Notes: generated from the sequence alone by a model not told the origin. A stretch of DNA of 64,000 bases from Spirochaetaceae bacterium (GCA_020632655.1 JACKFD010000006.1:298368-362367); one strand, 5' to 3'; shown: positions 32,603 to 42,134, counted from the stretch's first letter. Made by a program: numbers and translations.

Positions 32603-34921
32603 ATGAACACCCAGATCGGTCCCCGCACCCTCTACTCGTCGTTCGAGCCGCCCCTTCCCTCCATCCGATCCGTACGGACGCGACCGAGCCGACGCCGTGT
32701 CGTGCGCGTTGCACGCGCCTTGCTCGTCGCCTTCGTGCTCGGCGGAATGTCTTTCGCCTGCGCCGAGCAGCCGACGCTCGAGGAGGCGCGATCGCTGCAG
32801 GACGCGGGCAGGTACGGCGAGTCGATCCCCGTGCTCGAGGCGCTCGTCGAACGGGGCGACCCGGCGCCCGAGGTGCTCTACCGATACGGCCTCGCCCTCT
32901 CGCATCAGAACCTGCCGAGTCGCGCGATCTGGGCGCTCACCGAGGCGATGCAGGACGAGGAGTGGAAGCTCGACGCGGCGCTGACCCTGGCGCGCGACGA
33001 GTTCCGGACGCACAACCACGAGGGCGCGATCGCGGCGGCCAGCGTCGTGCTCGAGATCGAGCCGGAGAACGAGGAGGCTCTGCTGCTCCGCGCCGAGTCG
33101 CGCGCACGCACCCGGAATCGGCAGGACTACGAGGCCGCCGTCGAGGACGCCCGGCTCCTGCTCGAGCTGAACCCCGACGAGCGTCGCGCCCTCGTCCCCC
33201 TCGCGACGGCCCTGCTCGCACTCGAGCGGGCGGACGAGGCCGGCGAGGTCCTCGAGCAGATCGCCACGGCCTTCGGGACCGAGGGCCCCTCGACCGCCGA
33301 TGCACCGCGCTTCTGCCTCGCCCGCGCCACCTTCGCCCAGGAGAAGAGCGAGACCGAGCGCGCCGAGACGCTCTACCGGGAATGTCTCGACGCGTTCCCG
33401 ACGAATACGATGGTCGTGCAGAAGGCGATGGAGTTCTTCGCGCGCCAGGGCCGACACGACGAAGCGACCGCGATCATCGAGAAGGCCTACGAAGCCGACC
33501 CGAAGAGCCGGGACCTGCGCATCGGCCTCGCCCTGCGCCAGCAGCAATCCGGCGATCTCGAGGGCGCCGAGGCGACGCTGCGCGCGGGCACGGAGGACGA
33601 GCGGCCCCTCGTGCGGGCCCAGGCCTTCCAGGATCTCGCGAACTTCTATGGCGACCACGAGCGCTTCGACGAGGCCGTGTCGACCTACGAGGAGGCCTAC
33701 GCCCTGCTCGAGGCGCCGAGCCCCTCCTTCCTCTTCGACTTCGCCGACCTGCTGGTCCGCGCGAACCACATGGACCGCGCGCTCGAGATCGCCTCGAACA
33801 TCCGCGTGCGATCGCAGTCCGACATCATCGTCGGCCGCGTCTACCTCGCGCAGGGCAAGCCCGGTGAGGCACTCGGGCGCTTCGCCCAGGGGCTGCGCCT
33901 GTGGCCCAACAACGGTGTCGCCCGCTACCTGGCCGCGATCGCCGCCGAGCAGACCGGCCTCTTCGACCGCGCGATCGAGGAGTATCGCTATGCGATCCGC
34001 ATCGATCCGAACCTCGGCGATGCGCGCATCCGACTCGCACGACTGCTGCTCGCCGAGGGCAACACGAACCTGGCGAGCGCGGCCCTGCACTCGGGACGCA
34101 GCGCTGGCCCCGACCTCGAAGGCATCCTCACGGAGCTCGAGATCCTGTCCTCGCACCACGAGCTGCGCAGCATTCCCGAGCCCTTCGTCCCGACGATCCG
34201 GAGCCTGGGTGCGCGCGGACGCGCCATCGCCGCCGTCGCCCGCGGCACCTGGCGTCGCGCGGGGCCGGGCGCCGCGCTCGATCTGATCGCTTCGAGCGAG
34301 AGCCTCGATCTCGGCGTGGCGGCGAACGAGGAGGCGCTGCGGGTCTTCGTCGGAGCGGCGATCGCCGCCGGGCGACCGGCCGTCGCGGCCACGCTGCTCG
34401 CGAAGCAGGCCGGCCAGCACGAGTCGAACGCCCTGCTCCAGGGACTGCTCGGACGACTCCGACTCGCGATGGGCGAGGCCGATGCGGCCCGAACTGCCGC
34501 AGAGGCCGCTCTCGCGATCGACGCAAGTCAGCCCGAGGCCCTCGCGGTGCAGGCGCAGCTGCTCGAGGAGACCAGCTCCGAGGAGGCGCTCGTCCTCTAC
34601 GAGCGCGCGCTCTCGGCGCTCGAGGACCCGAGCTCGGAGCGGCGCGAAGGCGTCGTGCTCGCCCGCGCCCGCCTGCTCGGCCGCCTCGATCGGATCGCGG
34701 AGGCGACGGCGCTGCTCGAGACGCACCTCGCCCATCGCCCGTACGACGTGGCCGCGACGCGCGAGCTCGCCGGGCTCTACGCGCGAGGCGGCGCAACCTC
34801 GGACCCGGGACGCCCGGCGAGGCTCGAGGCGCGCGCCAACCGCTTCGATGCCGCCCGCAAGCGCGCCCAGGCCGCGCGCGCGAACGCGCCCGACGCCCCG
34901 GACGACGCCGAGGCGAGCTGA
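32603..34921 (+). CDS. TPR-repeat lipoprotein
   Basis: This encodes a 772-residue protein. After a long N-region a hydrophobic segment and lipobox-like site (VAFVLGGMSFAC, Cys53) predict lipidation. The rest is a solenoid of about 15 tetratricopeptide repeats (for example DAGRYGESIPVLEALVERG, GDLEGAEATLRAG, GLFDRAIEEYRYAIRIDPNLGDARIRLA). Such scaffolds gather partners at a membrane; in PEP-CTERM genomes large TPR lipoproteins (PrsT-like) accompany the exosortase system, but similarity to PrsT is only general. The start lies only 7 bp after a TACGAT box, so the transcript may be nearly leaderless, or a later start applies. Its 3' end abuts an 18-bp repeat. Confidence 0.8.
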   Translation: MNTQIGPRTLYSSFEPPLPSIRSVRTRPSRRRVVRVARALLVAFVLGGMSFACAEQPTLEEARSLQDAGRYGESIPVLEALVERGDPAPEVLYRYGLALSHQNLPSRAIWALTEAMQDEEWKLDAALTLARDEFRTHNHEGAIAAASVVLEIEPENEEALLLRAESRARTRNRQDYEAAVEDARLLLELNPDERRALVPLATALLALERADEAGEVLEQIATAFGTEGPSTADAPRFCLARATFAQEKSETERAETLYRECLDAFPTNTMVVQKAMEFFARQGRHDEATAIIEKAYEADPKSRDLRIGLALRQQQSGDLEGAEATLRAGTEDERPLVRAQAFQDLANFYGDHERFDEAVSTYEEAYALLEAPSPSFLFDFADLLVRANHMDRALEIASNIRVRSQSDIIVGRVYLAQGKPGEALGRFAQGLRLWPNNGVARYLAAIAAEQTGLFDRAIEEYRYAIRIDPNLGDARIRLARLLLAEGNTNLASAALHSGRSAGPDLEGILTELEILSSHHELRSIPEPFVPTIRSLGARGRAIAAVARGTWRRAGPGAALDLIASSESLDLGVAANEEALRVFVGAAIAAGRPAVAATLLAKQAGQHESNALLQGLLGRLRLAMGEADAARTAAEAALAIDASQPEALAVQAQLLEETSSEEALVLYERALSALEDPSSERREGVVLARARLLGRLDRIAEATALLETHLAHRPYDVAATRELAGLYARGGATSDPGRPARLEARANRFDAARKRAQAARANAPDAPDDAEAS

Positions 34922-34926
34922 GCCGG

Positions 34927-34989
34927 GCGTCGGCCGATCGACTCGCGTCGGCCGTTCAACCCGCGCTGGCCGTTCAGCTCGCGTCGGCC
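34927..34989. repeat. 18-bp tandem repeat (about 3.5 copies) across a stop codon
   Basis: Units GCGTCGGCCGATCGACTC, GCGTCGGCCGTTCAACCC and GCGCTGGCCGTTCAGCTC run from 34927, with a partial fourth from 34981. On the minus strand they contain the last codons and stop (A-D-A-S-stop at 34974) of the lipoprotein gene and fill the whole intergenic space to the TPR gene. Confidence 0.85.
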
Positions 34990-36326
34990 TCGGAGAGCGG
35001 CGCGTCGTCGAGCTCGGGCTCGTCTTCGGCGTTCGCCGGCGACCCGTCCAGGGCTTCGGCCTCCGCGTCACCACCCGCGGCACTCGTGCGCATCGGGCGC
35101 ACCTTCTGCGCCGGGACGAGCGTCATGTGGTCGCGGTAGAAGTCCGGGACCTCGTCGGCGATCGAGGCATACCATTTCGCGGCCTCGTCCGGCTCGACCC
35201 GCACCCAGAGCTTCCAGGTGCGAACCGCCGTCGCCCAGCGCAGCTCCTCGCGGTCGATCTTCGCCGCCTCCGCCACCGCGATCTCACCGTCCTTCGGATC
35301 GGCCTGCATGCGGCTCAGCGCGTAGAGCCCGCGTGCCTCGTCGCTCCAGGGCTCGTCCGGCTGGGCCTCGAGCCAGGCCCAGGCGGCGGGCTTGTCCAGC
35401 CGGAGCCACTGCCGATAGGCCTCGCGCACGGCCACGCGCTGGTCCGTGCCCGGATCGAGGGTCGAGAGCCAGGCGAACGTGGCGACCGGATCCCGCTGTA
35501 CCCAGCGCAGGGCGACGTACTCCGGCAGCCGCGTTCGGTCGTCGTCGTCGCCGAGGAACTGCTTCGTCCAGGCGGCGGCCTTCTCCGGCTCCTCGGCGGC
35601 TGCGGCACCCGCGATGCGGCGGAGCAGGTTCTGACGCGTGAGGTCCATCGGCCCTTCGAGACCCGCGGCCCACTCGAGCGTCGCATCGACCCCGTCCCGG
35701 GCGATCAATCGACGCGCGAAGACGCCGAGCAGCAGCTGCTGGTAGGAGCCCGATAGCGACTCGACGAAGTCGAGCACGCCGGGCTCGCCGCTCTCGCCCC
35801 AGCCGCGCAGTGCGGAAGCCACCCGCTTCCGGCGGTTGTAGAGCGAGGGCTCGGTCTCGGCGACGAGCAGCGCCTGCTGCGGATCCGTGCGGGCCCAGGC
35901 CCGAAGCGCGGCCATCTCGATGCGCAGGTCGTCGGCGCGCCAATCCTCCTGGGTCCAGGCCATCGCAGCCGCCGGATCGAAGGTGCCCCACCACTCCACC
36001 AGCATCTCGAACTCGAACTCGCCGACGTCGAGGAAGACCGTGTCGTAGGCGGCGAGCACGTCGTCGAGCGCCTCGGGCGGCAGCGTTCGCAGCAGCCCCG
36101 CGAGCTTCTCGGCCCGTCGCAAGGGATCCCGATCGAGCAGCACGTCCTGGATCTCGCCCGGCAGCCCGACCAGCAGCTCCGCATCCGTACGCAGCCGGGC
36201 GTCCTCGCCGCTGCGGTCGGCCGTACGCCGATCCCCGTTGCAGGCCGCCATCGACAGGACACTCGCCAGCAGGCCGACGGCAACGACCCGGCCCAGCCCG
36301 CCCGACACCTTCCCGAATCCGCTCAT
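34974..36326 (-). CDS. Lipoprotein with helical repeats, unknown function
   Basis: This encodes a 450-residue protein. MSGFGKVSGGLGRVVAVGLLASVLSMAAC is a signal with lipobox (Cys29). The mature part is all-helical and shows a loose Trp-containing repeat: AMAWTQEDWRADD, ATLEWAAGLEGP, KAAAWTKQFLGDD, ATFAWLSTLDPG, PAAWAWLEAQPDEPW, AAKWYASIADEVP, each about 35-45 residues apart, as in HEAT/SEL1-like solenoids. The tail after residue ~410 is acidic and disordered. I do not recognise a named family. Convergent with the TPR lipoprotein; the two ends share an 18-bp repeat. Confidence 0.7.
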   Translation of the reverse strand: MSGFGKVSGGLGRVVAVGLLASVLSMAACNGDRRTADRSGEDARLRTDAELLVGLPGEIQDVLLDRDPLRRAEKLAGLLRTLPPEALDDVLAAYDTVFLDVGEFEFEMLVEWWGTFDPAAAMAWTQEDWRADDLRIEMAALRAWARTDPQQALLVAETEPSLYNRRKRVASALRGWGESGEPGVLDFVESLSGSYQQLLLGVFARRLIARDGVDATLEWAAGLEGPMDLTRQNLLRRIAGAAAAEEPEKAAAWTKQFLGDDDDRTRLPEYVALRWVQRDPVATFAWLSTLDPGTDQRVAVREAYRQWLRLDKPAAWAWLEAQPDEPWSDEARGLYALSRMQADPKDGEIAVAEAAKIDREELRWATAVRTWKLWVRVEPDEAAKWYASIADEVPDFYRDHMTLVPAQKVRPMRTSAAGGDAEAEALDGSPANAEDEPELDDAPLSEADAS

Positions 36327-36793
36327 TCCCGATCTCTCCTCCCCCGGCGATGCGGGCCTGTCGGCCGCGCGATCGATCGGGATGCAAATGCGTTCGACAT
36401 CCTACGGCGACGATCGCGAGCCGTCCGGGATCCCGGGCGGCGCCGCGAGGGACACCGGATTGCGAAGACGAGATCGCCACGACCCGACCCCGCCCGGACG
36501 GCGGGCCGGCGCTGCGGCGCGGGGCGCAGTATGACCGCCCTCGTGGTGGGTATCCCATGATTTCACTTGGGTGGCGATCCCCCCGCGATTTCCTCGTTCG
36601 CCCTTCCCGACCCCGGGATTCGCCCGCCCTCAGGGGGCTGACCCGCAGTTGTGTCGGATTCCCTCGTAGAAACCTCCCCACTTCTCCGGCCGCTCATGGT
36701 AGTGGTAGTCGAAGTCCGCTGCGATCGGCCGACCGCCACGGAGTGGTGTTCCACGGCTGTCTTCGAACGGCTGTCCTCAAACGGGAGATGAAC
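36327..36793. other. 467-bp region without gene, upstream of the first array copy
   Basis: No gene is visible. The last 120 bases hold the promoter-like element of the first PEP-CTERM array gene and its ~85-base leader, which is nearly the same as that of the second copy. Confidence 0.6.
36676..36703 (+). promoter_or_regulatory. Conserved promoter-like element, array copy 1
   Basis: CCCCAC (36676-36681), exactly 15 bases, then TGGTAGT (36697-36703). The same arrangement and spacing occur before all four array genes, about 90 bases ahead of each start, while the surrounding sequence of copies 3 and 4 has diverged. The second half resembles an extended -10 (TGnTA). Confidence 0.5.
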
Positions 36794-38239
36794 ATGCGAC
36801 TGCGATCCTTGATCCTGCTCGTGGCCACGGGGCTCCTCGCCTCGACCACGGCATCGGCTCAGGTCAACCTGAAGATGGGTGGCGAGTGGTGGTCCAACCG
36901 CGGCCCCCTGATCGACATTCCGCTCCAGGGTGGAGCCGAGTTCCGGAACCCCTTCGTCAACGGCAAGCCCTGCTTCCTCCAGACCGGTTGTCTGGCGAGC
37001 TTCAAGCAGAAGCAAGGCGGTGTCCCGGCGCCCTACACGGTCGGTGGCGCGAGCGCGGTCGTCACGACCAACGGCACGGCCCCCGCGACCTTCAACATCC
37101 CGGTCGGCGCGTTCAGCGTCAACTCGGCGATGAACGGGAACACGGCGCTCGTCACGCTCATCCCGACCGTGATCCAGCTGCAGAGCAACTTCCAGGCGGT
37201 CGCGCCCGGCGCGGCCAGCATCACGGCGATGACGGTCTTCACGCCGATGGGCGCGCCCGACACGCAGGTCCGCAACGGTGAGACCTCGTTCATGGCGTCG
37301 CGGCTCGTGCTGAGCGGCACGGCCCTCGTCCCGACTCCGACCACGATCATGGGCGCCCTCGCCCAGCCCCGCCGGCTCCGCGCCAACGCCTGGACGACGC
37401 AGACGGGTCGGCTCTCGCCCGACTTCGCCTTCTGCCAGGGTGGTGCGACCGGTCTCGAGGTCAACGGCACGATCCACAAGGTCGGCGGTGTCGTGAACTG
37501 CACCACGCCCAACATCACGAACGACCCGGCGACGGGCCCCTACGGCAAGGCCTACAACGGCATCGTGTCCTACACGGGTGGCCCGAACCGCTTCGGCGGC
37601 ACCATGATGATGCTGCTCGACGGCGGCGGCACGGTCGCCGTCAAGGTCGGCGCGCCGCTGCCCCCGGATCCGGGTGCACCGGCGCCCTTCTCGGGCACCG
37701 AGGACAAGGTCTGCTTCCAGCCGATCGGTCAGGCCGGCGCCGCGGGCCTCCGCAACCAGATCACGGGTGCGGGCTACGCGTTCCAGTCCTCGGCCTTCCT
37801 TCAGGGCGGCCCCTGCTTCCGCGGCTATCGGCTCGGATCGACCATGATCACGAACCTCGGCCCGCAGCTGCCCCCGGACGTCCAGACCTTCCCGACGCCG
37901 GGCCTCGGCACGGTGATGGTCGACCTGAACCAGATCCCGCCGGACCAGAACATCAACATCGGCTTCCCGTTCACCACGGGCACGGTCGAGGTCTTCGAGA
38001 CCAACGGCCCGACGGATCACTTCACGGTCATGGGCAGCCTCAACACCAGCATGGGTGAGGGCAACATCACGCTCGTCTCCGGTGGCCTCTCGCATCGCGT
38101 CTTCTCGAACCAGGATGCGGGCTACGTGACGGCCGTCCACATGGCGTTCACGCCCGAGCCGGGTGCGTCGATGATGCTCGGCGGCGCGCTCGTCGCGATC
38201 GGCGGGCTCTACCTCGGCATCCGACGCCGCAAGGCCTAG
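36794..38239 (+). CDS. PEP-CTERM surface protein, array copy 1
   Basis: This encodes a 481-residue protein. The signal peptide is MRLRSLILLVATGLLASTTASA (cut after residue 22). The mature region is rich in Gly, Thr, Asn and Pro with six Cys, including Cys60 and Cys66 (KPCFLQTGC), and no known domain. The C-terminus is a full sorting signal: FTPEPGASMMLGG, a hydrophobic helix, then RRRKA. It is expected to be cleaved and moved to the outer surface by the exosortase. I chose ATG 36794 (Shine-Dalgarno GGGAG at a normal 6-base spacing) over the ATG at 36788, which lies against the SD. Unlike copy 3 it has SVNSAMNGN at the variable segment. Confidence 0.87.
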   Translation: MRLRSLILLVATGLLASTTASAQVNLKMGGEWWSNRGPLIDIPLQGGAEFRNPFVNGKPCFLQTGCLASFKQKQGGVPAPYTVGGASAVVTTNGTAPATFNIPVGAFSVNSAMNGNTALVTLIPTVIQLQSNFQAVAPGAASITAMTVFTPMGAPDTQVRNGETSFMASRLVLSGTALVPTPTTIMGALAQPRRLRANAWTTQTGRLSPDFAFCQGGATGLEVNGTIHKVGGVVNCTTPNITNDPATGPYGKAYNGIVSYTGGPNRFGGTMMMLLDGGGTVAVKVGAPLPPDPGAPAPFSGTEDKVCFQPIGQAGAAGLRNQITGAGYAFQSSAFLQGGPCFRGYRLGSTMITNLGPQLPPDVQTFPTPGLGTVMVDLNQIPPDQNINIGFPFTTGTVEVFETNGPTDHFTVMGSLNTSMGEGNITLVSGGLSHRVFSNQDAGYVTAVHMAFTPEPGASMMLGGALVAIGGLYLGIRRRKA

Positions 38240-38246
38240 GCCGCCC

Positions 38247-38282
38247 AAGCCGATCGGAAAGCCGATCGGAACGCCGATCGGA
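38247..38282. repeat. 12-bp tandem repeat, three copies, 7 bp after a stop codon
   Basis: AAGCCGATCGGA twice and ACGCCGATCGGA once, directly after the stop of array copy 1. Absent after the other three copies. Confidence 0.85.
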
Positions 38283-38321
38283 GCAAGACCGCAGGGTCCA
38301 TCCGGTCGACATGGCAACACG

Positions 38322-38357
38322 AGAGCCCCGGGTCGTCGCAAGACGGCTCGGGGCTCT
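38322..38357 (+). terminator. Terminator after array copy 1, GNRA-like loop
   Basis: A 16-bp stem (two G-U pairs) from AGAGCCCCG to CGGGGCTCT closes a GCAA loop, followed by TCGTTT. The same hairpin sequence recurs after copy 2. Confidence 0.75.
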
Positions 38358-38445
38358 TCGTTTCGAGCCTCGCACGCCTCTGCGCCGCCGCGCTCGAAGC
38401 GGATGGCGATCGGCCGGGTCGTGCGGGCCGCCCTCGCGGAAACCT

Positions 38446-38473
38446 CCCCACTTTTCGAGCGGCTCGTGGTAGT
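38446..38473 (+). promoter_or_regulatory. Conserved promoter-like element, array copy 2
   Basis: CCCCAC at 38446, 15-base spacer, TGGTAGT at 38467. The leader up to the start matches copy 1 closely (CTGTCCTCAAACGGGAG before the start). Confidence 0.5.
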
Positions 38474-38563
38474 GGTAATTGCAGTCCGCCGCGATCGGCC
38501 GACCGCCACGACGTGGTGTGCCCTGGCCGTGCCCGAATGGCTGTCCTCAAACGGGAGATGAAC

Positions 38564-40012
38564 ATGCGATTGCGTTCGTTGATCCTGCTCGTGGCCACGG
38601 GGCTCCTCGCCTCGACCACGGCATCGGCTCAGGTCAACCTGAAGATGGGTGGCGAGTGGTGGTCCAACCGCGGCCCCCTGATCGACATCCCGCTCCAGGG
38701 TGGGGCCGAGTTCCGGAACCCCTTCGTCAACGGCAAGCCCTGCTTCCTCCAGACCGGCTGTCTGGCGAGCTTCAAGCAGAAGGAAGGCGGTGTCCCGGCG
38801 CCCTACACGGTCGGTGGCGCGAGCGCGGTCGTCACGACCAACGGCACGGCCCCCGCGACCTTCAACATCCCGGTCGGCGCGTTCAGCGTGAACTCGGTGA
38901 TGAACGGCAACACGGCGCTCAACACGCTGCTGCCGACCGTGATCCAGCTGCAGAGCAACTTCCAGGCGGTCGCCCCGGGCTCCGCCGGAATCACGGCGAT
39001 GACGGTCTTCACGCCGATGGGTGCGTTGGATACTCAAGTCCGCAACGGTGAGACCTCGTTCATGGCGTCGCGGCTCGTGCTGAGCGGCAGCGTGCTCGTA
39101 CCGACTCCGACCACGATCATGGGCGCCCTCGCCCAGCCGCGACGCCTGCGCGCCGACGCCTGGACGACGCAGACGGGTCGGCTCTCGCCCGACTTCGCCT
39201 TCTGCCAGGGCGGCGCGACGGGGCTCGAGATCAACGGCACGATCCACAAGGTCGGCGGTGTCGTGAACTGCACCACGCCCAACATCACGAACGATCCGGC
39301 GACGGGCCCCTACGGCAAGGTCTACAACGGCATCGTGTCCTACACGGGGGGTCCGAACCGCTTTGGCGGCACGATGATGATGCTGCTCGACGGCGGCGGC
39401 ACGGTCGCCGTCAAGGTCGGCGCGCCGCTCCCGCCCGACACGGCGGTGGCCCCGCCGTTCTCGGGCACCGAGGACAAGGTCTGCTTCCAGCCGATCGGTC
39501 AGGCCGGCGCCGCCGGTCTCCGCAACCAGATCACGGGTGCGGGCTACGCGTTCCAGTCCTCGGCCTTCCTCCAGGGTGGCCCCTGCTTCCGCGGCTACCG
39601 GCTGGGATCGACGATGATCACCAACCTCGGCCCGCAGCTGCCGCCCAACGTCCAGACCTTCCCGACGCCGGGCCTCGGCACCGTGATGGTCGACCTCAAC
39701 CAGATCCCGCCGGACCAGAACATCAACATCGGCTTCCCGTTCACCACGGGCACGGTCGAGGTGTTCGAGACCAACGGCCCGACGGATCACTTCACGGTCA
39801 TGGGCAGCCTCAACACCAGCATGGGCGAGGGCAACATCACCCTCGTCTCCGGTGGCCTCTCGCATCGCGTGTTCACGAACAACGACGCGGGCTACCTGAC
39901 GGTCGTCCACATGGCGTTCACGCCCGAGCCGGGTGCGTCGATGATGCTCGGCGGCGCGCTCGTCGCGATCGGCGGGCTCTACCTCGGCGTCCGACGCCGC
40001 GAGAAGGCCTAG
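38564..40012 (+). CDS. PEP-CTERM surface protein, array copy 2
   Basis: This encodes a 482-residue paralogue of copy 1, one residue longer because the tail is RRREKA. Signal peptide, the six Cys, and the PEPG-helix-basic tail are conserved. Differences from copy 1 cluster in the first half (KQKEGG, NSVMNGNTALNTLLPT, SAGITAM, SVLVPTP) and in one Pro/Ala loop (PDTAVAPPF in place of PDPGAPAPF). The rest, including long stretches at the N- and C-termini, is nearly the same at the base level. It has its own promoter-like element and terminator, so it is a separate transcription unit. Start ATG 38564 with GGGAG six bases upstream. Confidence 0.87.
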   Translation: MRLRSLILLVATGLLASTTASAQVNLKMGGEWWSNRGPLIDIPLQGGAEFRNPFVNGKPCFLQTGCLASFKQKEGGVPAPYTVGGASAVVTTNGTAPATFNIPVGAFSVNSVMNGNTALNTLLPTVIQLQSNFQAVAPGSAGITAMTVFTPMGALDTQVRNGETSFMASRLVLSGSVLVPTPTTIMGALAQPRRLRADAWTTQTGRLSPDFAFCQGGATGLEINGTIHKVGGVVNCTTPNITNDPATGPYGKVYNGIVSYTGGPNRFGGTMMMLLDGGGTVAVKVGAPLPPDTAVAPPFSGTEDKVCFQPIGQAGAAGLRNQITGAGYAFQSSAFLQGGPCFRGYRLGSTMITNLGPQLPPNVQTFPTPGLGTVMVDLNQIPPDQNINIGFPFTTGTVEVFETNGPTDHFTVMGSLNTSMGEGNITLVSGGLSHRVFTNNDAGYLTVVHMAFTPEPGASMMLGGALVAIGGLYLGVRRREKA

Positions 40013-40078
40013 GCCACACCCGCCATCAGTCGACCGGAGCGCAGCCACACAGCTCGCTCCAGACGACTTCGCACAACG

Positions 40079-40114
40079 AGAGCCCCGGGTCGTCGCAAGA
40101 CGGCTCGGGGCTCT
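40079..40114 (+). terminator. Terminator after array copy 2
   Basis: Same 16-bp stem with GCAA loop as at 38322, followed by TCGTTT. Confidence 0.75.
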
Positions 40115-40138
40115 TCGTTTCGAGCCTCGAACGACTCT

Positions 40139-40192
40139 GCGCCGCCGCGCAAGCAGGCGCCGCCGCGCAAGCAGGCGCCGCCGCGCAATCGA
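40139..40192. repeat. 18-bp tandem repeat, three copies, in the copy 2-3 spacer
   Basis: GCGCCGCCGCGCAAGCAG twice, then GCGCCGCCGCGCAATCGA. It begins 25 bp after the terminator. Confidence 0.85.
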
Positions 40193-40453
40193 CCCACGAC
40201 CACGCGCCCCGACGCAGCCTCGAAAGCCGCCTCCACCCCGCGAGCCGTCGCTCGGCGCCCCCGTCGGCGAGCCGGCGAGGGGGGCTCCCCATGCGGGATC
40301 TGCCTCTCATCACACCCGACACCATATGGCGTCTTAGTCAGCCACCCGACGCAGCCCTGTACCCGAAGACCCTGCCCGAAGCGGATGCCGACGCCTAGCT
40401 CGATCCCGCGGGCGAGCCTCCGGCGCGCGGCCCGCGACGCAGTCACGAATCTC

Positions 40454-40481
40454 CCCCACGCGCGATTCGGATTGTGATAGT
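40454..40481 (+). promoter_or_regulatory. Conserved promoter-like element, array copy 3
   Basis: CCCCAC at 40454, 15-base spacer, TGATAGT at 40475. The flanks are unlike copies 1 and 2, so conservation of the two boxes and their spacing is meaningful. Confidence 0.5.
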
Positions 40482-40594
40482 CCTAGAGGGACTCTGCTGC
40501 GACCGGCCAAGGACGCGCCCGTTCGACGAAGACGTTCTCGGTCGATGCAGTACCCCCATGTCGGGGACCCCATGTCGGGGATAGGAGAATGAAG

Positions 40595-42040
40595 ATGCGA
40601 CTGCGATCCTTGATCCTGCTCGTGGCCACGGGGCTCCTGGCCTCCTCCACCGCTTCGGCCCAGGTCAACTTGAAGATGGGTGGAGAGTGGTGGTCCAACC
40701 GCGGCCCCCTGATCGACATTCCGCTCCAGGGCGGAGCCGAGTTCCGGAACCCCTTCGTCAACGGCAAGCCCTGCTTCCTCCAGACCGGTTGTCTGGCGAG
40801 CTTCAAGCAGAAGAACGGCGGCGTGCCCGCGCCTTACACCATCGGTGGTGCGAGCGCGGTCGTCACGACGAACGGCACGGCCCCCGCGACCTTCAGCATC
40901 CCGGTCGGCGCGTTCCACACCAACACGGCGATGAACGGCAATACGGCGCTCGTCACGCTCGTCCCGACCGTGATCCAGCTCCAGAGCAACTTCCAGGCCT
41001 TCGCGCCGGGTACGGCCAGCGTCACGGCGATGACGGTCTTCACGCCGATGGGCGCGCCCGACACGCAGGTCATCAACGGCGACACCTCGTTCATGGCGTC
41101 GCGACTCGTGCTGAGCGGAACGGCCCTCGTGCCGACGCCGACCACGATCATGGGCGCCCCGGCCCAGCCCCGGCGGCTCCGCGCGAACGCGTGGACCACG
41201 CAGACCGGTCGACTCTCGCCCGACTTCGCCTTCTGCCAGGGTGGTGCGACGGGCCTCGAGGTCCAGGCCACGCTTCGCAAGATCGGTGGCGTCGTGAACT
41301 GCACGACCCCGAACGTCACGAACGATCCCGCGCAGGGTCCCTACGGCAAGGCCTTCAACGGCATCGTGTCCTACACGGGTGGTCCGAACCGCTTCGGCGG
41401 CACCATGATGATGCTGCTCGACGGCGGCGGCACGGTCGCCGTCAAGGTCGGCGCGCCGCTGCCCCCGGATCCGGGTGCGCCGGCGCCCTTCTCGGGCACC
41501 GAGGACAAGGTCTGCTTCCAGCCGATCGGTCAGGCCGGCGCCGCGGGCCTCCGCAACCAGGAGACCGGAGCAGGCTACGCGTTCCAGACCTCGGCCTTCC
41601 TCCAGGGTGGCCCCTGCTTCCGTGGCTATCGGCTCGGATCGACCATGATCACGAACCTCGGCCCGCAGCTGCCCCCGGACATCCAGACCTTCCCGACGCC
41701 GGGCCTCGGCACCGTGATGGTCGACCTGAACCAGATCCCGCCGGACCAGAACCTCAACCTCGGCTTCCCGTTCACGACGGGCACGGTCGAGGTCTTCGAG
41801 ACCGCGGGCCCGACGGATCACTTCACGGTCATGGGCAGCCTCAACACCAGCATGGGTGAGGGCAACATCACGCTCGTCGCCGGCGGTCTGTCCCATCGCG
41901 TCTTCGCGAACACGGATGGGGCGCAGCTCAACGTCGTGCACATGGCGTTCACGCCGGAGCCCGGCGCGACCCTGATGCTCGGCGGCGCGCTCGTCGCGAT
42001 CGGCGGGCTCTTCTACGGCGCCCGACGCCGCAAGGCCTAG
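40595..42040 (+). CDS. PEP-CTERM surface protein, array copy 3
   Basis: This encodes a 481-residue paralogue, the most divergent of the four with copy 4. The signal peptide (LLASSTASA), the six Cys and the PEPGATLMLGG-helix-RRRKA ending are kept. It has private changes: HTNTAMNGN in place of SVNSAMNGN, KQKNGG, ATLRKIGG in place of GTIHKVGG, and ANTDGAQLN near the C-terminus. The segment coding for residues ~30-70 is nearly identical in DNA to the other copies, in contrast to its flanks. The ATG at 40595 has GGAG six to seven bases upstream; an ATG at 40589 would be too close to it. Confidence 0.87.
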   Translation: MRLRSLILLVATGLLASSTASAQVNLKMGGEWWSNRGPLIDIPLQGGAEFRNPFVNGKPCFLQTGCLASFKQKNGGVPAPYTIGGASAVVTTNGTAPATFSIPVGAFHTNTAMNGNTALVTLVPTVIQLQSNFQAFAPGTASVTAMTVFTPMGAPDTQVINGDTSFMASRLVLSGTALVPTPTTIMGAPAQPRRLRANAWTTQTGRLSPDFAFCQGGATGLEVQATLRKIGGVVNCTTPNVTNDPAQGPYGKAFNGIVSYTGGPNRFGGTMMMLLDGGGTVAVKVGAPLPPDPGAPAPFSGTEDKVCFQPIGQAGAAGLRNQETGAGYAFQTSAFLQGGPCFRGYRLGSTMITNLGPQLPPDIQTFPTPGLGTVMVDLNQIPPDQNLNLGFPFTTGTVEVFETAGPTDHFTVMGSLNTSMGEGNITLVAGGLSHRVFANTDGAQLNVVHMAFTPEPGATLMLGGALVAIGGLFYGARRRKA

Positions 42041-42095
42041 GCCGCGCGAACGAGATGGGGACGGGGCCCGCCCCGACCCCACGCCCTTCCATATC

Positions 42096-42134
42096 AGAGG
42101 CCCCGGGACGTCCTCGCGACGACCCGGGGCCTCT
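42096..42134 (+). terminator. Terminator after array copy 3
   Basis: A 17-bp stem with one mismatch (AGAGGCCCCGGGACGTC against its partner), CTCGC loop, then TCCTTATT. Confidence 0.75.

Larger units (their letters stand above)
38240..38563. other. 324-bp spacer between array copies 1 and 2
   Basis: Holds a 12-bp triplet repeat at 38247-38282, the terminator at 38322-38357, and the copy-2 promoter element and leader. No gene is seen. Confidence 0.6.
40013..40594. other. 582-bp spacer between array copies 2 and 3
   Basis: Holds the terminator (40079-40114), an 18-bp triplet repeat (40139-40192) and the copy-3 promoter element. No gene with homology is seen; short minus-strand open frames here share sequence with the copy-1 spacer only because the terminator was duplicated. 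Confidence 0.6.

Noticed and set aside
36563..40048. Very long minus-strand open frames (over 1,000 codons) opposite the PEP-CTERM array
   Set aside because: They are shadows of the array in GC-rich sequence; composition is Arg/Gly/Asp/His filler without any domain, and they repeat only because the plus-strand genes are repeated.
36697..40481. Sigma-54 (-24/-12) promoters before the array genes
   Set aside because: The GG and GC elements are not at the required spacing and not kept between copies.
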